Assembly (NCBI RefSeq): GCF_022024035.1
Contig: NZ_CP091787.1
Span: 124,001-188,000 of the forward strand
Origin: Prevotella sp. E13-17
GTDB lineage: Bacteria > Bacteroidota > Bacteroidia > Bacteroidales > Bacteroidaceae
Length of the DNA: 64,000 nt
Direction of reading: 5' to 3'
In this document: positions 35,289 through 43,592 of the stretch, piece after piece
Numbering within the stretch: position 1 is the first letter of the stretch
Layout of the letters: each line of letters opens with the position of its first letter
Made by a program: the position numbers and the translations under genes
The notes under the pieces: model-generated
The model's database searches: none
What the model saw: only the letters and a program-made list of their open reading frames with translations
Told to the model about the DNA's origin: nothing

Positions 35289-35389
35289 CCAGCCCTTGCA
35301 ACGTGTGATTCTAGCCCCTGGAAACGCCTCAGCCAGCCCTTGGAATGGCCTGTTCCAGGGGCTGGAAATGCTCATTCCAGCCCCTGGAC
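35289..35389. repeat. 22-bp periodic palindromic array (type A, five units)
   Basis: Five units start at 35289, 35311, 35333, 35355 and 35377, exactly 22 bp apart. Each has a 13-bp core close to CCAGCCCCTGGAA and a 9-bp variable part that often ends in TT or AG. The core is a near-palindrome (CCAG, 3-bp centre, CTGG); unit four has its centre inverted (CCAGGGGCTGG). The 22-bp period is not a multiple of 3 and the frames are not conserved, so it is not coding. The same cores recur at 58760-58860. Confidence 0.9.
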
Positions 35390-35606
35390 CATATTCAAAA
35401 CCTTAAGTATCATGGCTTTAAAGTGCGGATTCTGTGCCTCAAAAGGTCAACAATGAAAGGCCCAAACTTAAGCTAAAGCGATGTGTAGTCAGGTCGATGA
35501 CGAGAGAATCCGATTCGCCAACCATTTGTTCTGCTAATAACCACGGCGATAAACATTGCTATCGAGGAGAGCAAATCTCTTTTTTTGTTAATTTTATTAA
35601 ATAAAA

Positions 35607-35637
35607 TTGTGTCATAAGTCTTTTTTACCTACCTTTG
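35607..35637 (+). promoter_or_regulatory. Consensus promoter for the SusR-like regulator
   Basis: TTG at 35607-35609 and TACCTTTG at 35630-35637 are 20 bp apart, an excellent match to the Bacteroidetes promoter. The start codon is 39 bp downstream. A weak T-rich hairpin (GAGA, loop, TCTC, then seven T, about 35570-35590) just upstream may end the efflux transcript. Confidence 0.75.
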
Positions 35638-35675
35638 CTTTCGAATCGAGATAATACGCTTGACCCTAACTAAAA

Positions 35676-37280
35676 ATGAAGAATAATTACGTCTATTGCT
35701 TAATCTTACTATTATTCGCTCTTCCACAAACCGTAAGTGCAGAATATTCCGAAGAAACAGAGGCTTGGCTCGATAAGCTCGACGCCAGTTTGGCTCGCTA
35801 TGACCAGATTCAGCAGCACAAACTGACGCGCGTGAAAGAGTTGAAAAGCGCTCTGCCAGCATCTAAGCGCGAAGGACGATATTACGAACAGTTGTATTCC
35901 ATCTATTTGGAGTATAAGGTGTTTAGCTATGATTCGGCACATCATTATGCAGAACTGTGCTATCAGGAAGCCCAGCGCATGAATAATGCAGAAAAAATAC
36001 TGGAGGCTAAGCAGGCGGTCATCTTCACGTTGATAACTGCTGGCATCCTGACAGAGGCCGAAGGCTTGATGAAGACCATTGACAGGGCCTCTATACCCGC
36101 CAATCAGTTGGAGGCATACTACGATTTGAACTGCAACCTGTGGCGCAACATGGCCGACTATATCCATGAAGAACCCTACTACACCAAATACATCACCCGT
36201 TGTAATTCATACAACGACTCTATCATCGCGCTGCATCCAGTCGGAACGGTAGAGTGGTGGGCCTACACAGGTATGCTGCAGATGCGTACGGGCCAATATG
36301 CCAAGGCCGAGAAGTCGTTGCTGAGGGTGCTGAGCATGTGTGAAGGCGACTTGCGCATGGAGGCTACCACTTCTGCTGAATTGGCTTGGGCCTATTTCAA
36401 CCTGAACGACGAGGATAAGGCCATCCAGTTGTTTGCCCGTTCGGCCATAGCAGACAATGAGTCGGCCACGCGAGAGATTACGGCACTTTATCATCTGGCT
36501 CGCTTTATATATAAAAGAGGTGACTACGAGCGTGCCAGCATCTATGTGCATCAGGCACTGGAAGAGGTGAACTTCTTCAATACTCGTTTGAGAAAGGTCG
36601 AGATCAACGACATTCTGCCTATCATTGAGCAGGACCGCTATGATGCCCTGAGCAGTCAGCGCAACTGGTTGATAGCAGCATCGGTGCTGTTCTTTGTGCT
36701 GCTGTTTATCATGGTAGGCGCCTATGTGGTCATTCGCAAGAACAACCAGAAGTTGAAAGAGGCTCGACAGACCATCGCAGAGAATCTGGAACAGCTGCAA
36801 GTGGCCAACAGCCATCTGCAGGAAGATGGTAAGATCAAGAACGCCTATATAGGTCGTTCGTTCTACACCAATGCCGAGTATATCACCAAGTTGGAGAAAC
36901 TGTTCAAGAGCATCGACCGCAAATTGGTGGCTAAGCAGTATGAGGATTTGCGTATGATGGTGAGGCTGTCAACATTGAACAGCGAGCGTGATAATATGTT
37001 TGAAGCCTTCGATCACACGTTCTTGTCGTTGTTCCCCGACTATGTGGTTCGCTATAACGAACTGTTTGACGAGGAAGACCGGAAGGAACCAGAGAAGGAA
37101 AATTCGCTCACCACCGAAATGCGTATCTATGCTTTGGTACGTTTGGGCGTCAGTGACAGTGAAAGCATAGCCAAGTTCCTGAACTTTTCTGTCCATACTG
37201 TGAACACCTATAAGACGCGTATCAGGAACCGTTCGCGTTACAAAGGAGACCAATTTGAGAGCCTCATCATGCAAATTTAA
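35676..37280 (+). CDS. SusR-like (DUF6377-type) membrane-spanning transcriptional regulator
   Basis: The protein has 534 residues. A signal peptide (LLLFALPQTVSAE) leads to a periplasmic region of helical TPR-like repeats (about 40-320, for example AKAEKSLLRVLSMCEGDL). A membrane segment follows (about 329-350, LIAASVLFFVLLFIMVGAYV), then a coiled coil (NQKLKEARQTIAENLEQLQ) and a C-terminal LuxR-like helix-turn-helix (LTTEMRIYALVRLGVSDSES then SVHTVNTYKTRIRNRS). This matches the layout of Bacteroides SusR, which senses malto-oligosaccharides and activates starch genes. The downstream GH31 and SusE/F-like genes fit such a role. It has its own consensus promoter and terminator, so it is transcribed apart from its presumed targets. 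Confidence 0.8.
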   Translation: MKNNYVYCLILLLFALPQTVSAEYSEETEAWLDKLDASLARYDQIQQHKLTRVKELKSALPASKREGRYYEQLYSIYLEYKVFSYDSAHHYAELCYQEAQRMNNAEKILEAKQAVIFTLITAGILTEAEGLMKTIDRASIPANQLEAYYDLNCNLWRNMADYIHEEPYYTKYITRCNSYNDSIIALHPVGTVEWWAYTGMLQMRTGQYAKAEKSLLRVLSMCEGDLRMEATTSAELAWAYFNLNDEDKAIQLFARSAIADNESATREITALYHLARFIYKRGDYERASIYVHQALEEVNFFNTRLRKVEINDILPIIEQDRYDALSSQRNWLIAASVLFFVLLFIMVGAYVVIRKNNQKLKEARQTIAENLEQLQVANSHLQEDGKIKNAYIGRSFYTNAEYITKLEKLFKSIDRKLVAKQYEDLRMMVRLSTLNSERDNMFEAFDHTFLSLFPDYVVRYNELFDEEDRKEPEKENSLTTEMRIYALVRLGVSDSESIAKFLNFSVHTVNTYKTRIRNRSRYKGDQFESLIMQI

Positions 37281-37346
37281 CCCCTTTTTAGTCCAAATAT
37301 AACCCAATATTCGTTATATAACAGTAATACAAAACGGTTGTTGGCA

Positions 37347-37383
37347 AAAATATAAGCATCTGTTTTACAGGCGCTTATATTTT
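37347..37383 (+). terminator. Intrinsic terminator after the SusR-like gene
   Basis: AAAATATAAGC (37347-37357) pairs perfectly with GCTTATATTTT (37373-37383). The loop contains a further CTGT/ACAG pairing. T residues lie at the end of the stem and beyond. It separates the regulator from the GH31 gene. Confidence 0.7.
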
Positions 37384-37485
37384 GTATTAATCAAAAACCT
37401 ATTATACATTTCTTATTTTATATCCATATACGCGGGAAAATGCCGAACTTTGCACAAACTAAGAACCAAAGTGTTTCACTAGATT

Positions 37486-39738
37486 ATGAGAAAGATTTTC
37501 ACCGCAATTCTGCTCTTGGTTGGTCTGCTCCCTGCAATGGCTGCCGACAGCATGAACCCTCTGGCAAACGCCGATGCAATTGTTAATGCCGGCGAGGCAC
37601 GTTTCACCGTGCTTACTCCCGAATTGATTCGTATTCAGTACAGTAGAAAACAGCAGTTTGAAGACCGCGCTACCTTTGCCGTGGTCAATCGTCGTCTGCC
37701 AGTGCCTCGTTATACTAAAGAGGTACGTGACGGCTATTTGTATATCACCACCGATGCGCTGACGCTGCGCTACAAGATGGGTGGAAGGATAGACAATCGC
37801 CCCAATGACCAGGTGCTCACCATCCAGTTCAAACTGAACGGTCGTCAGGTGACATGGTATCCAGGCAAGGACGACAAGTTGAACCTGAAAGGTACTACAC
37901 GTACGCTCGACGGACAGATTGGCGACAACAAGCGACAGGAGATGGAAAACGGATTGCTCTCTCGGGCAGGCTGGAGCATCATCGACGAGTCGCCCCGCAC
38001 CCGTCGTGGCGATGGCTCCACCACTTTTGCCTTCGACAAGAGTCAGGACGGCATTGAGTGGGTGGCACAGCCCGTCGATAAGGAGGCCATCGACTGGTAC
38101 TTCCTGGGCTATGGCCATCAGTACAAGAAGGCGCTGGGCGACTATATCAAGATTGCTGGTCGTCAGCCCATGCCTCCCCTTTATGTGTTGGGCTACTGGT
38201 ACAGTAAGTACCAGCGCTATACCAGCGAAGAGTTTATGGAGATTGTGAACGATGTGAAGAAGAATCAGATTCCTATGGACGTGATGATCTTCGACATGGA
38301 TTGGCATACCGAGGGCTGGACTGGTTGGACATGGGACCGTACGGCTATTCCCGATCCCGAGGGCCTGATCAAGTTCATGCACGACAACGGTCTGAAGGTG
38401 TCGCTCAACCTGCACCCCGCAGATGGTGTTGACTCCGATGAAGATATGTTCGAGCAGCTTCGCGATTCGATGGGCATGGATGCCGCTACTAAGGTGGTGC
38501 CCTGGAATCTGAGCGATCCTAAGTTCTACCATCACATGTTCAATAGTATCATACGTGCACGCGAGAACCAGGGCGTCGATTTCTGGTGGCTCGACTGGCA
38601 GCAGAACCTGACCAGCAAGTATGTCGATGGACTGAGCGAGACCTTCTGGTGCAACCACGTGTTCTACAACGACATGCGTCTGAACCGTCCTAACCACCGC
38701 CCTCTGATCTTCCACCGCTGGGGTGGACTGGGCAGCCATCGCTATCCCATCGGCTTCTCGGGCGACTCGTTCACGACCTATGGCACACTGGCATGGCAGC
38801 CCTATTTCACCGCGACAGCCTCAAATGTGGGCTTTGGCTACTGGGGACACGACCTGGGCGGACACCAGCAGACCGGCGCCAACGATCCTGAGATCTATCT
38901 GCGCTGGATGCAGTATGGCGTGTTCACCCCCATATTCCGCACACATGCCACCAACTGGGAAGGCATTGAGCGCCGCATCTGGAAGTATGAGAACTTCCCC
39001 TTGCTGCTCGAGACGGTGAAGTTGCGCTATGCACTGATGCCTTACATCTACACGGCAGCCCGTCAGGCCTATGACACGGGCGTCAGCATGTGCCGTCCTC
39101 TCTACTATGATTCTCCCGAAGCCAACAATGCCTATCTTTTCGAAGATGAGTATATGTTTGGCGACGATATCCTGGTGGCTCCCGTTGTGACACCTTCTGG
39201 AAAGAATGGCAAGGCCGAACGCCGCACCTGGTTGCCCGAAGGCAAGTGGTTTGACGTATGCCGCAACAAGGTGGTTGAAGGCAACCGTGTCTTTGTGGAT
39301 AGCTACTCACAGCCTGAGATACCTTATTTCTATCGTGCAGGTGCAGTGATTGTCAACAATCCTCCAATGATGAACCTTAACACCCGCCCAGACCGTCTGA
39401 TTGTGAAGGTGGTGCCCGGTGCCGATGGCGAGAGCGCTCTCTATGAAGACGAGGGCGACACCGAGGGCTATAAGGAAAGTGCCTACAGTTGGGTGAAGAT
39501 GAGTCATAAGGACAATAGTCTGACCATCCATCCCCGCAAGGGCTCGTTCCCTGGCATGCCCGCCAAGCGTGCCTATACGGTAGAGTTCCTGAGCACCGAC
39601 TGTCCTACAGCAGTTACCGTGAATGGCAAGAAGCAGGATAATGGCACCTGGAACTATGATGAGAATCGTCGTGTGGTAACCGTGTTTGTGCCCGCTACTG
39701 CTTGCGACAAGAAGATCAATGTAAACCTGGAAAAGTAA
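37486..39738 (+). CDS. GH31 family alpha-glycosidase with DUF5110 domain (1)
   Basis: The protein has 750 residues with a signal peptide (LLVGLLPAMAAD). An N-terminal beta domain precedes a TIM barrel typical of GH31 (PPLYVLGYWYSKYQRYTSEE, PMDVMIFDMDWH). The likely nucleophile is D370 in WWLDWQQ, where many GH31 enzymes have WNDMNE, and the acid/base is D427 in GFSGDS. Later come GYWGHDLGGH and PIFRTHATNW, then a C-terminal DUF5110 region (SALYEDEGDTEGY). It probably removes alpha-linked glucose or a related sugar from oligosaccharides. The WWLDWQQ variant marks a different GH31 subgroup from the second GH31 here. A weak promoter core (GAACTTTG) lies at 37445-37452. Confidence 0.92.
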   Translation: MRKIFTAILLLVGLLPAMAADSMNPLANADAIVNAGEARFTVLTPELIRIQYSRKQQFEDRATFAVVNRRLPVPRYTKEVRDGYLYITTDALTLRYKMGGRIDNRPNDQVLTIQFKLNGRQVTWYPGKDDKLNLKGTTRTLDGQIGDNKRQEMENGLLSRAGWSIIDESPRTRRGDGSTTFAFDKSQDGIEWVAQPVDKEAIDWYFLGYGHQYKKALGDYIKIAGRQPMPPLYVLGYWYSKYQRYTSEEFMEIVNDVKKNQIPMDVMIFDMDWHTEGWTGWTWDRTAIPDPEGLIKFMHDNGLKVSLNLHPADGVDSDEDMFEQLRDSMGMDAATKVVPWNLSDPKFYHHMFNSIIRARENQGVDFWWLDWQQNLTSKYVDGLSETFWCNHVFYNDMRLNRPNHRPLIFHRWGGLGSHRYPIGFSGDSFTTYGTLAWQPYFTATASNVGFGYWGHDLGGHQQTGANDPEIYLRWMQYGVFTPIFRTHATNWEGIERRIWKYENFPLLLETVKLRYALMPYIYTAARQAYDTGVSMCRPLYYDSPEANNAYLFEDEYMFGDDILVAPVVTPSGKNGKAERRTWLPEGKWFDVCRNKVVEGNRVFVDSYSQPEIPYFYRAGAVIVNNPPMMNLNTRPDRLIVKVVPGADGESALYEDEGDTEGYKESAYSWVKMSHKDNSLTIHPRKGSFPGMPAKRAYTVEFLSTDCPTAVTVNGKKQDNGTWNYDENRRVVTVFVPATACDKKINVNLEK

Positions 39739-39753
39739 AGGAGAAACGCAACT

Positions 39754-40485
39754 ATGAAGAAGTTTTTGATATATATAGTAGGATGTCTGATGATGGGTGT
39801 TAGCACAGCTGCCGCTCAGAAGTATCAGGACTTATGGATCACAGGTAGTGCAGTGCCCGGTGGCGTGCAGAAACTGGTGAAGGGCGGTGACGGCAGTTTT
39901 AAGTATGCCGGCAAACTGTCTGAGGGCGAGGTTCGCGTCATGACCACCAAGAAGGCAGGCAAGAACACCACTTATCTGTTGCCTCTGCTCACCGATGCCA
40001 ATATCGTGAATCGTGGCTTGTCATATCAGGAGACCACCGATGCCAGCAAAGCAGGCTGGCAGGTGGTCATCACTGAAGATCACTATCGCTTCACGGTCAA
40101 TACGAAGGACATGAAGTTGCAGGGCGAGATCTTCTACCCCTGGGGCGAACTGTTCATTGCCGGCGGTGCCACCGAGGTTGGCTGGAAAAGCGAAGGCAAG
40201 ATGCTGCTGATGAAGCAAGATATCAATAACCCATACGTGTGGACGTGGGAAGGCGAGTTGAAGAGTCACCCCGGCATAGAGGAGCCCGAGAAATTTAAGT
40301 TCCAGGGCCAGGACCGCTGGTCGCCCAAGGGAATCCATCCCTATAAGGCCGATGCCGACATCTTGACCGAAGGTCAGTTCCGCACGGGTGGTGACGATAC
40401 GAAATGGAAGATTTCCAAGCCCGGACGCTACCGCATCAAGATTGACCTGTTCAACGAAACTGTCAAGGCAGAGTTGATTAAGTAG
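39754..40485 (+). CDS. SusE/SusF-like starch-binding-type secreted protein
   Basis: The protein has 243 residues with an ordinary signal peptide (GVSTAAAQ) and no lipobox. Two segments have the pattern of SusE/F-type glycan-binding domains. The first opens with LWITGSAVPGG and has FKYAGKLSEGEVRVMTT. The second opens with ELFIAGGATEVGWKSEGKML and has YVWTWEGELKS, FKFQGQDRWSPKGIHPY and a closing strand YRIKIDLFNETVKAEL. The aromatic positions needed to stack on alpha-glucan (Trp in VGWKS, WTWEG, DRWSP) are present. AAAGGAG upstream gives a ribosome-binding site. It lies 15 bp after the GH31 gene. Authentic SusE/SusF are surface lipoproteins, so the lack of a lipid anchor is notable. Confidence 0.8.
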   Translation: MKKFLIYIVGCLMMGVSTAAAQKYQDLWITGSAVPGGVQKLVKGGDGSFKYAGKLSEGEVRVMTTKKAGKNTTYLLPLLTDANIVNRGLSYQETTDASKAGWQVVITEDHYRFTVNTKDMKLQGEIFYPWGELFIAGGATEVGWKSEGKMLLMKQDINNPYVWTWEGELKSHPGIEEPEKFKFQGQDRWSPKGIHPYKADADILTEGQFRTGGDDTKWKISKPGRYRIKIDLFNETVKAELIK

Positions 40486-40548
40486 TCCTGATTTCAATCG
40501 TAAACAATATATTAAGTAATAATATTATATTTCGAATAACTAAAAACA

Positions 40549-43500
40549 ATGATTATGAAGAGAGGTTTACTTTTCGCATTCCTTTGTTGGATTGTAAGCT
40601 CAGTAGCTTTTGCTCTTGAGCAAGTAGATGGCGTTTACCAGATTGGCACAGCCCAGGATCTGGTTTCATTCTCAAACATGGTTGCCAGTGGCAATGGTTC
40701 GATTTCGGGTGCTTTGACAGCCGATATCGACATGACCGATGTGACATTCACGCCCATTGGCTCGACCAATAGTAAGTTTACCGGCGAATTCAACGGTCAG
40801 GAGCACAGCATCAAGAACCTGATTCTCGAATTAGAAGATCAAGAGTACGTAGGATTGTTTGGTGTGATTGGTGGTGGCGCTTATATCCACGATGTGGTCA
40901 TTGCCAAGTCTTGTAAGATTAAGGGTAAGGCCTTTGTTGGAGGTATCGCTGGTGGTACCAATGGTGGTGGCACAGCTACCTTCGAGCGTTGCGGTAACGA
41001 AGCCAACGTCACTGCTATTGAGCAGAATGCAGCTGGTATATGCGGTGTGAGCATGGGCTCACAGTGTGGTATCGTGATTCTGAACTGTTTCAACACTGCA
41101 GGCATTGTTGCAGCCAGAGAGGCTGCCGCTTTCTGCGGATGGGTTGGTGACAACGGTAGTAGAGTTGAGAACAGCTATAATGCTGGTTATGTGATAGGCC
41201 AAGACGGGAACTACTCTCTGTGGCGTAACACTCGTGGTAAAGGCCTGAACAATTATGACGTCTCTGGTAACCAGGGTACTAAGATCAGCGATGATAGTTA
41301 TGACATGGAGTGTGGTGCTGTCTGCTACCAGCTGAATGGCAATCAGAGTGATGCCCCAATCTGGTTCCAGACCATCGATAAGGATCCGCATCCTTATCCA
41401 TTCGCGTCTCACGGAACTGTTTATGCCATCGGTGATCTGTACTGTGATGGTACGCCTAAAGACGAAGAAAATTTCTCGTTCTCTAACACGAATGAGTCAA
41501 ACCGTGATCCTCACACTTTTGTTGATGGTATCTGTTCGAAATGCGATGCTGTGGACAAGAACTACAAGGAGCTTACTGAAGACGGTTTCTATTTGCTGGA
41601 GACAGCTAAGGATCTGAACTGGTTTGCTGCTCTTGTTAATGCTGGTAATAAGAAGGTAAATGCACGTCTGGGCGCCGACATCGACTTCACTGAATATACG
41701 ATGAACGATGTGATGATTGGTGGCGATGCTTTCTCGTCAGAAGAGGAAGATCCTGCTCGTGCATTCAATGGCGTCTTTGATGGTGCTGGCCATACCATTA
41801 CCATCGACTATTCTGCCAGTTACGATGGCGTGGGCCTGTTCAAGGTCGTTGATAACTCAACCATCAAGAACCTGATGGTTAAGGGTGCTATCGAAACATC
41901 AGGTCGCTTTGCTGGCGGTTTGATGTTCGTTACCCGTGGTACATCGACTTTCGAGAACGTCGTGGTTGATGTTGACATGACTTGTAGCTATATTGGCGAT
42001 GCTACTCATGGTGGTATTTGTGCTGTGGCCCATGAGAATCCTGTCTTCAGCAACTGTGCCTTCATCGGTTCAATGCAGGCCGAAGGCTGCGAGGGTAGTG
42101 CTGCCATCATTGGTTATGCTCATGGTGAGGTAGAGACCATCATCAAGAACTGTTATGTGGCTCCAAGTGAGCTGACGCTGGCCAACGGTTCTACCGTTAT
42201 TGCACGCCATGTGAAGACCAAGATGAACTGTTATTACACAGACAATATCGTTTCTGTTTCTGACAACTCTGTTGAGATCATCAGCCAAGATCTGCTGGCT
42301 ACTGGCGAGCTTTGCTATCTGCTGAACGCAGCCGATGGTATCGACGCATGGCGTCAGGATCTGGGTACCGATGCTTATCCTGTGCCTTTCGCCAGCCACA
42401 AGATGGTTTATGCTTCTGGTTCAGAATCTTGCGATGGCACTTTGAAGCCCGGTGTTACCTATTCAAACACTGAGACTGGTGTGACACGCGATGAGCACAA
42501 CTATGAAAATGACATCTGCACCGTTTGTGGTGCCCGCATCATTCGCAATGCTGAACAGCTGGAGGCTCTGGCCAACGCTATCAACAGCGGTGAGATTGAT
42601 GGTAAGGTGATTGTTGATGTTGTAGAGGATATCGACATGAAGGACATCGAGGATTTCCAGGGTATCGGTATTCGCACCAATGAGTTGACTGGCGAACTTG
42701 ACGAACAGCAGAACCCAATCACTCGCGATGTGAAGCGTCCATTCGCTGGAACCTTCGACGGTCACGGTCATAAAATCTCTAACATGTATATTGACGCTCA
42801 GACAGGCAATAAGGGTCTGTTTGCTTTGGCCAGCGGTGCAACGATTAAGAATATCGTTGTTGACGAGAGCTGTGAGATCTGGTCAACAGGCTACTCTGCT
42901 GGTATCGTGGGTACTGCATGTGGCAATGGCACGCTGACCATCGAAAACTGTGGTAACGAGGCAAGTGTCAATGTAGGTCCCGATGGTGCAAACGCTGCTG
43001 GTATTCTTGGTGTGAACGACCTCAGCGAGGCTTATGTACGCATCATCAACTGCTATAACACCGGTACGATCACTGGTCAGCGTGAGTGTGGTGCTATCTC
43101 TGGATGGCTGGGTGATGTTGCAGAGGTTGTGAACTGCTGGAACTCTGGTTTTGTTAATCCAGAAGCGATTGATGGCGAGCGCTCATTTGTTCGTTACAAT
43201 GGTAACAACGTGAAGTTGGTGAACTGCTACGAGGTAGAAGGCAGCCAGGTTAACCAGGTTACTGCCGACGATGTGCAGAACGGTAAGCTCTGCTTCCTGT
43301 TGAACAAGGGTGCTGAAACACCTGTCTTCTTCCAGACACTGGGATCCGATAATCATCCTGTCTTCGATGCTACTCATGCAGTGGTCTATGAGACTGTCGA
43401 TGGCACCTACAGCAACGATCCATCTGCTTCTGGCATTGAGACCTCTGTTGTTTCAAAGAACAGCACCATCCAGGTGGTTTACTCTATCTCGGGTGCTCGT

Positions 43501-43575
43501 CAGATGCAGCTGCAGCGCGGTATCAATATCGTACGTATGGCTGATGGCAGCGTGAAAAAGATTATGAAGAAATAA
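40549..43575 (+). CDS. Large secreted GLUG-repeat protein (1)
   Basis: The protein has 1008 residues (the ATG at 40555 is also possible) with a signal peptide (WIVSSVAFA). It has three beta-helix-like blocks rich in GLUG-type repeats, each beginning GVYQIGTAQDLVSFSNMV-like and continuing with FNGQEHSIKNL, FVGGIAGGTNG and CFNTAGIVA patterns. The blocks are joined by two Cys linkers: CDGTPK then ICSKCDA (C329, C332), and CDGTLK then ICTVCGA (C657, C660). The C-terminus (YSISGARQMQLQRGINIVRM, then KKIMKK) is the short tail shared by the other GLUG proteins here and resembles the end of type IX secretion sorting domains. Probably a cell-surface adhesin or scaffold near the GH31 enzymes; exact function unknown. 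Confidence 0.75.
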   Translation: MIMKRGLLFAFLCWIVSSVAFALEQVDGVYQIGTAQDLVSFSNMVASGNGSISGALTADIDMTDVTFTPIGSTNSKFTGEFNGQEHSIKNLILELEDQEYVGLFGVIGGGAYIHDVVIAKSCKIKGKAFVGGIAGGTNGGGTATFERCGNEANVTAIEQNAAGICGVSMGSQCGIVILNCFNTAGIVAAREAAAFCGWVGDNGSRVENSYNAGYVIGQDGNYSLWRNTRGKGLNNYDVSGNQGTKISDDSYDMECGAVCYQLNGNQSDAPIWFQTIDKDPHPYPFASHGTVYAIGDLYCDGTPKDEENFSFSNTNESNRDPHTFVDGICSKCDAVDKNYKELTEDGFYLLETAKDLNWFAALVNAGNKKVNARLGADIDFTEYTMNDVMIGGDAFSSEEEDPARAFNGVFDGAGHTITIDYSASYDGVGLFKVVDNSTIKNLMVKGAIETSGRFAGGLMFVTRGTSTFENVVVDVDMTCSYIGDATHGGICAVAHENPVFSNCAFIGSMQAEGCEGSAAIIGYAHGEVETIIKNCYVAPSELTLANGSTVIARHVKTKMNCYYTDNIVSVSDNSVEIISQDLLATGELCYLLNAADGIDAWRQDLGTDAYPVPFASHKMVYASGSESCDGTLKPGVTYSNTETGVTRDEHNYENDICTVCGARIIRNAEQLEALANAINSGEIDGKVIVDVVEDIDMKDIEDFQGIGIRTNELTGELDEQQNPITRDVKRPFAGTFDGHGHKISNMYIDAQTGNKGLFALASGATIKNIVVDESCEIWSTGYSAGIVGTACGNGTLTIENCGNEASVNVGPDGANAAGILGVNDLSEAYVRIINCYNTGTITGQRECGAISGWLGDVAEVVNCWNSGFVNPEAIDGERSFVRYNGNNVKLVNCYEVEGSQVNQVTADDVQNGKLCFLLNKGAETPVFFQTLGSDNHPVFDATHAVVYETVDGTYSNDPSASGIETSVVSKNSTIQVVYSISGARQMQLQRGINIVRMADGSVKKIMKK

Positions 43576-43592
43576 TTTAATAGTAAGTAATA

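Noticed and set aside
35289..35389. CRISPR-like array
   Set aside because: Repeats are only 13 bp with 9-bp spacers, the cores vary and are sometimes inverted, and no cas genes are present.
35247..35456. 69-codon frame across the 22-bp array
   Set aside because: The 22-bp period shifts frame at each unit, so no coherent peptide repeat results. There is no start signal or homology.
37459..38739. 426-codon minus-strand frame opposite the first GH31 gene
   Set aside because: It mirrors the GH31 coding sequence and lacks any domain or start signal; the GH31 catalytic motifs settle the strand.
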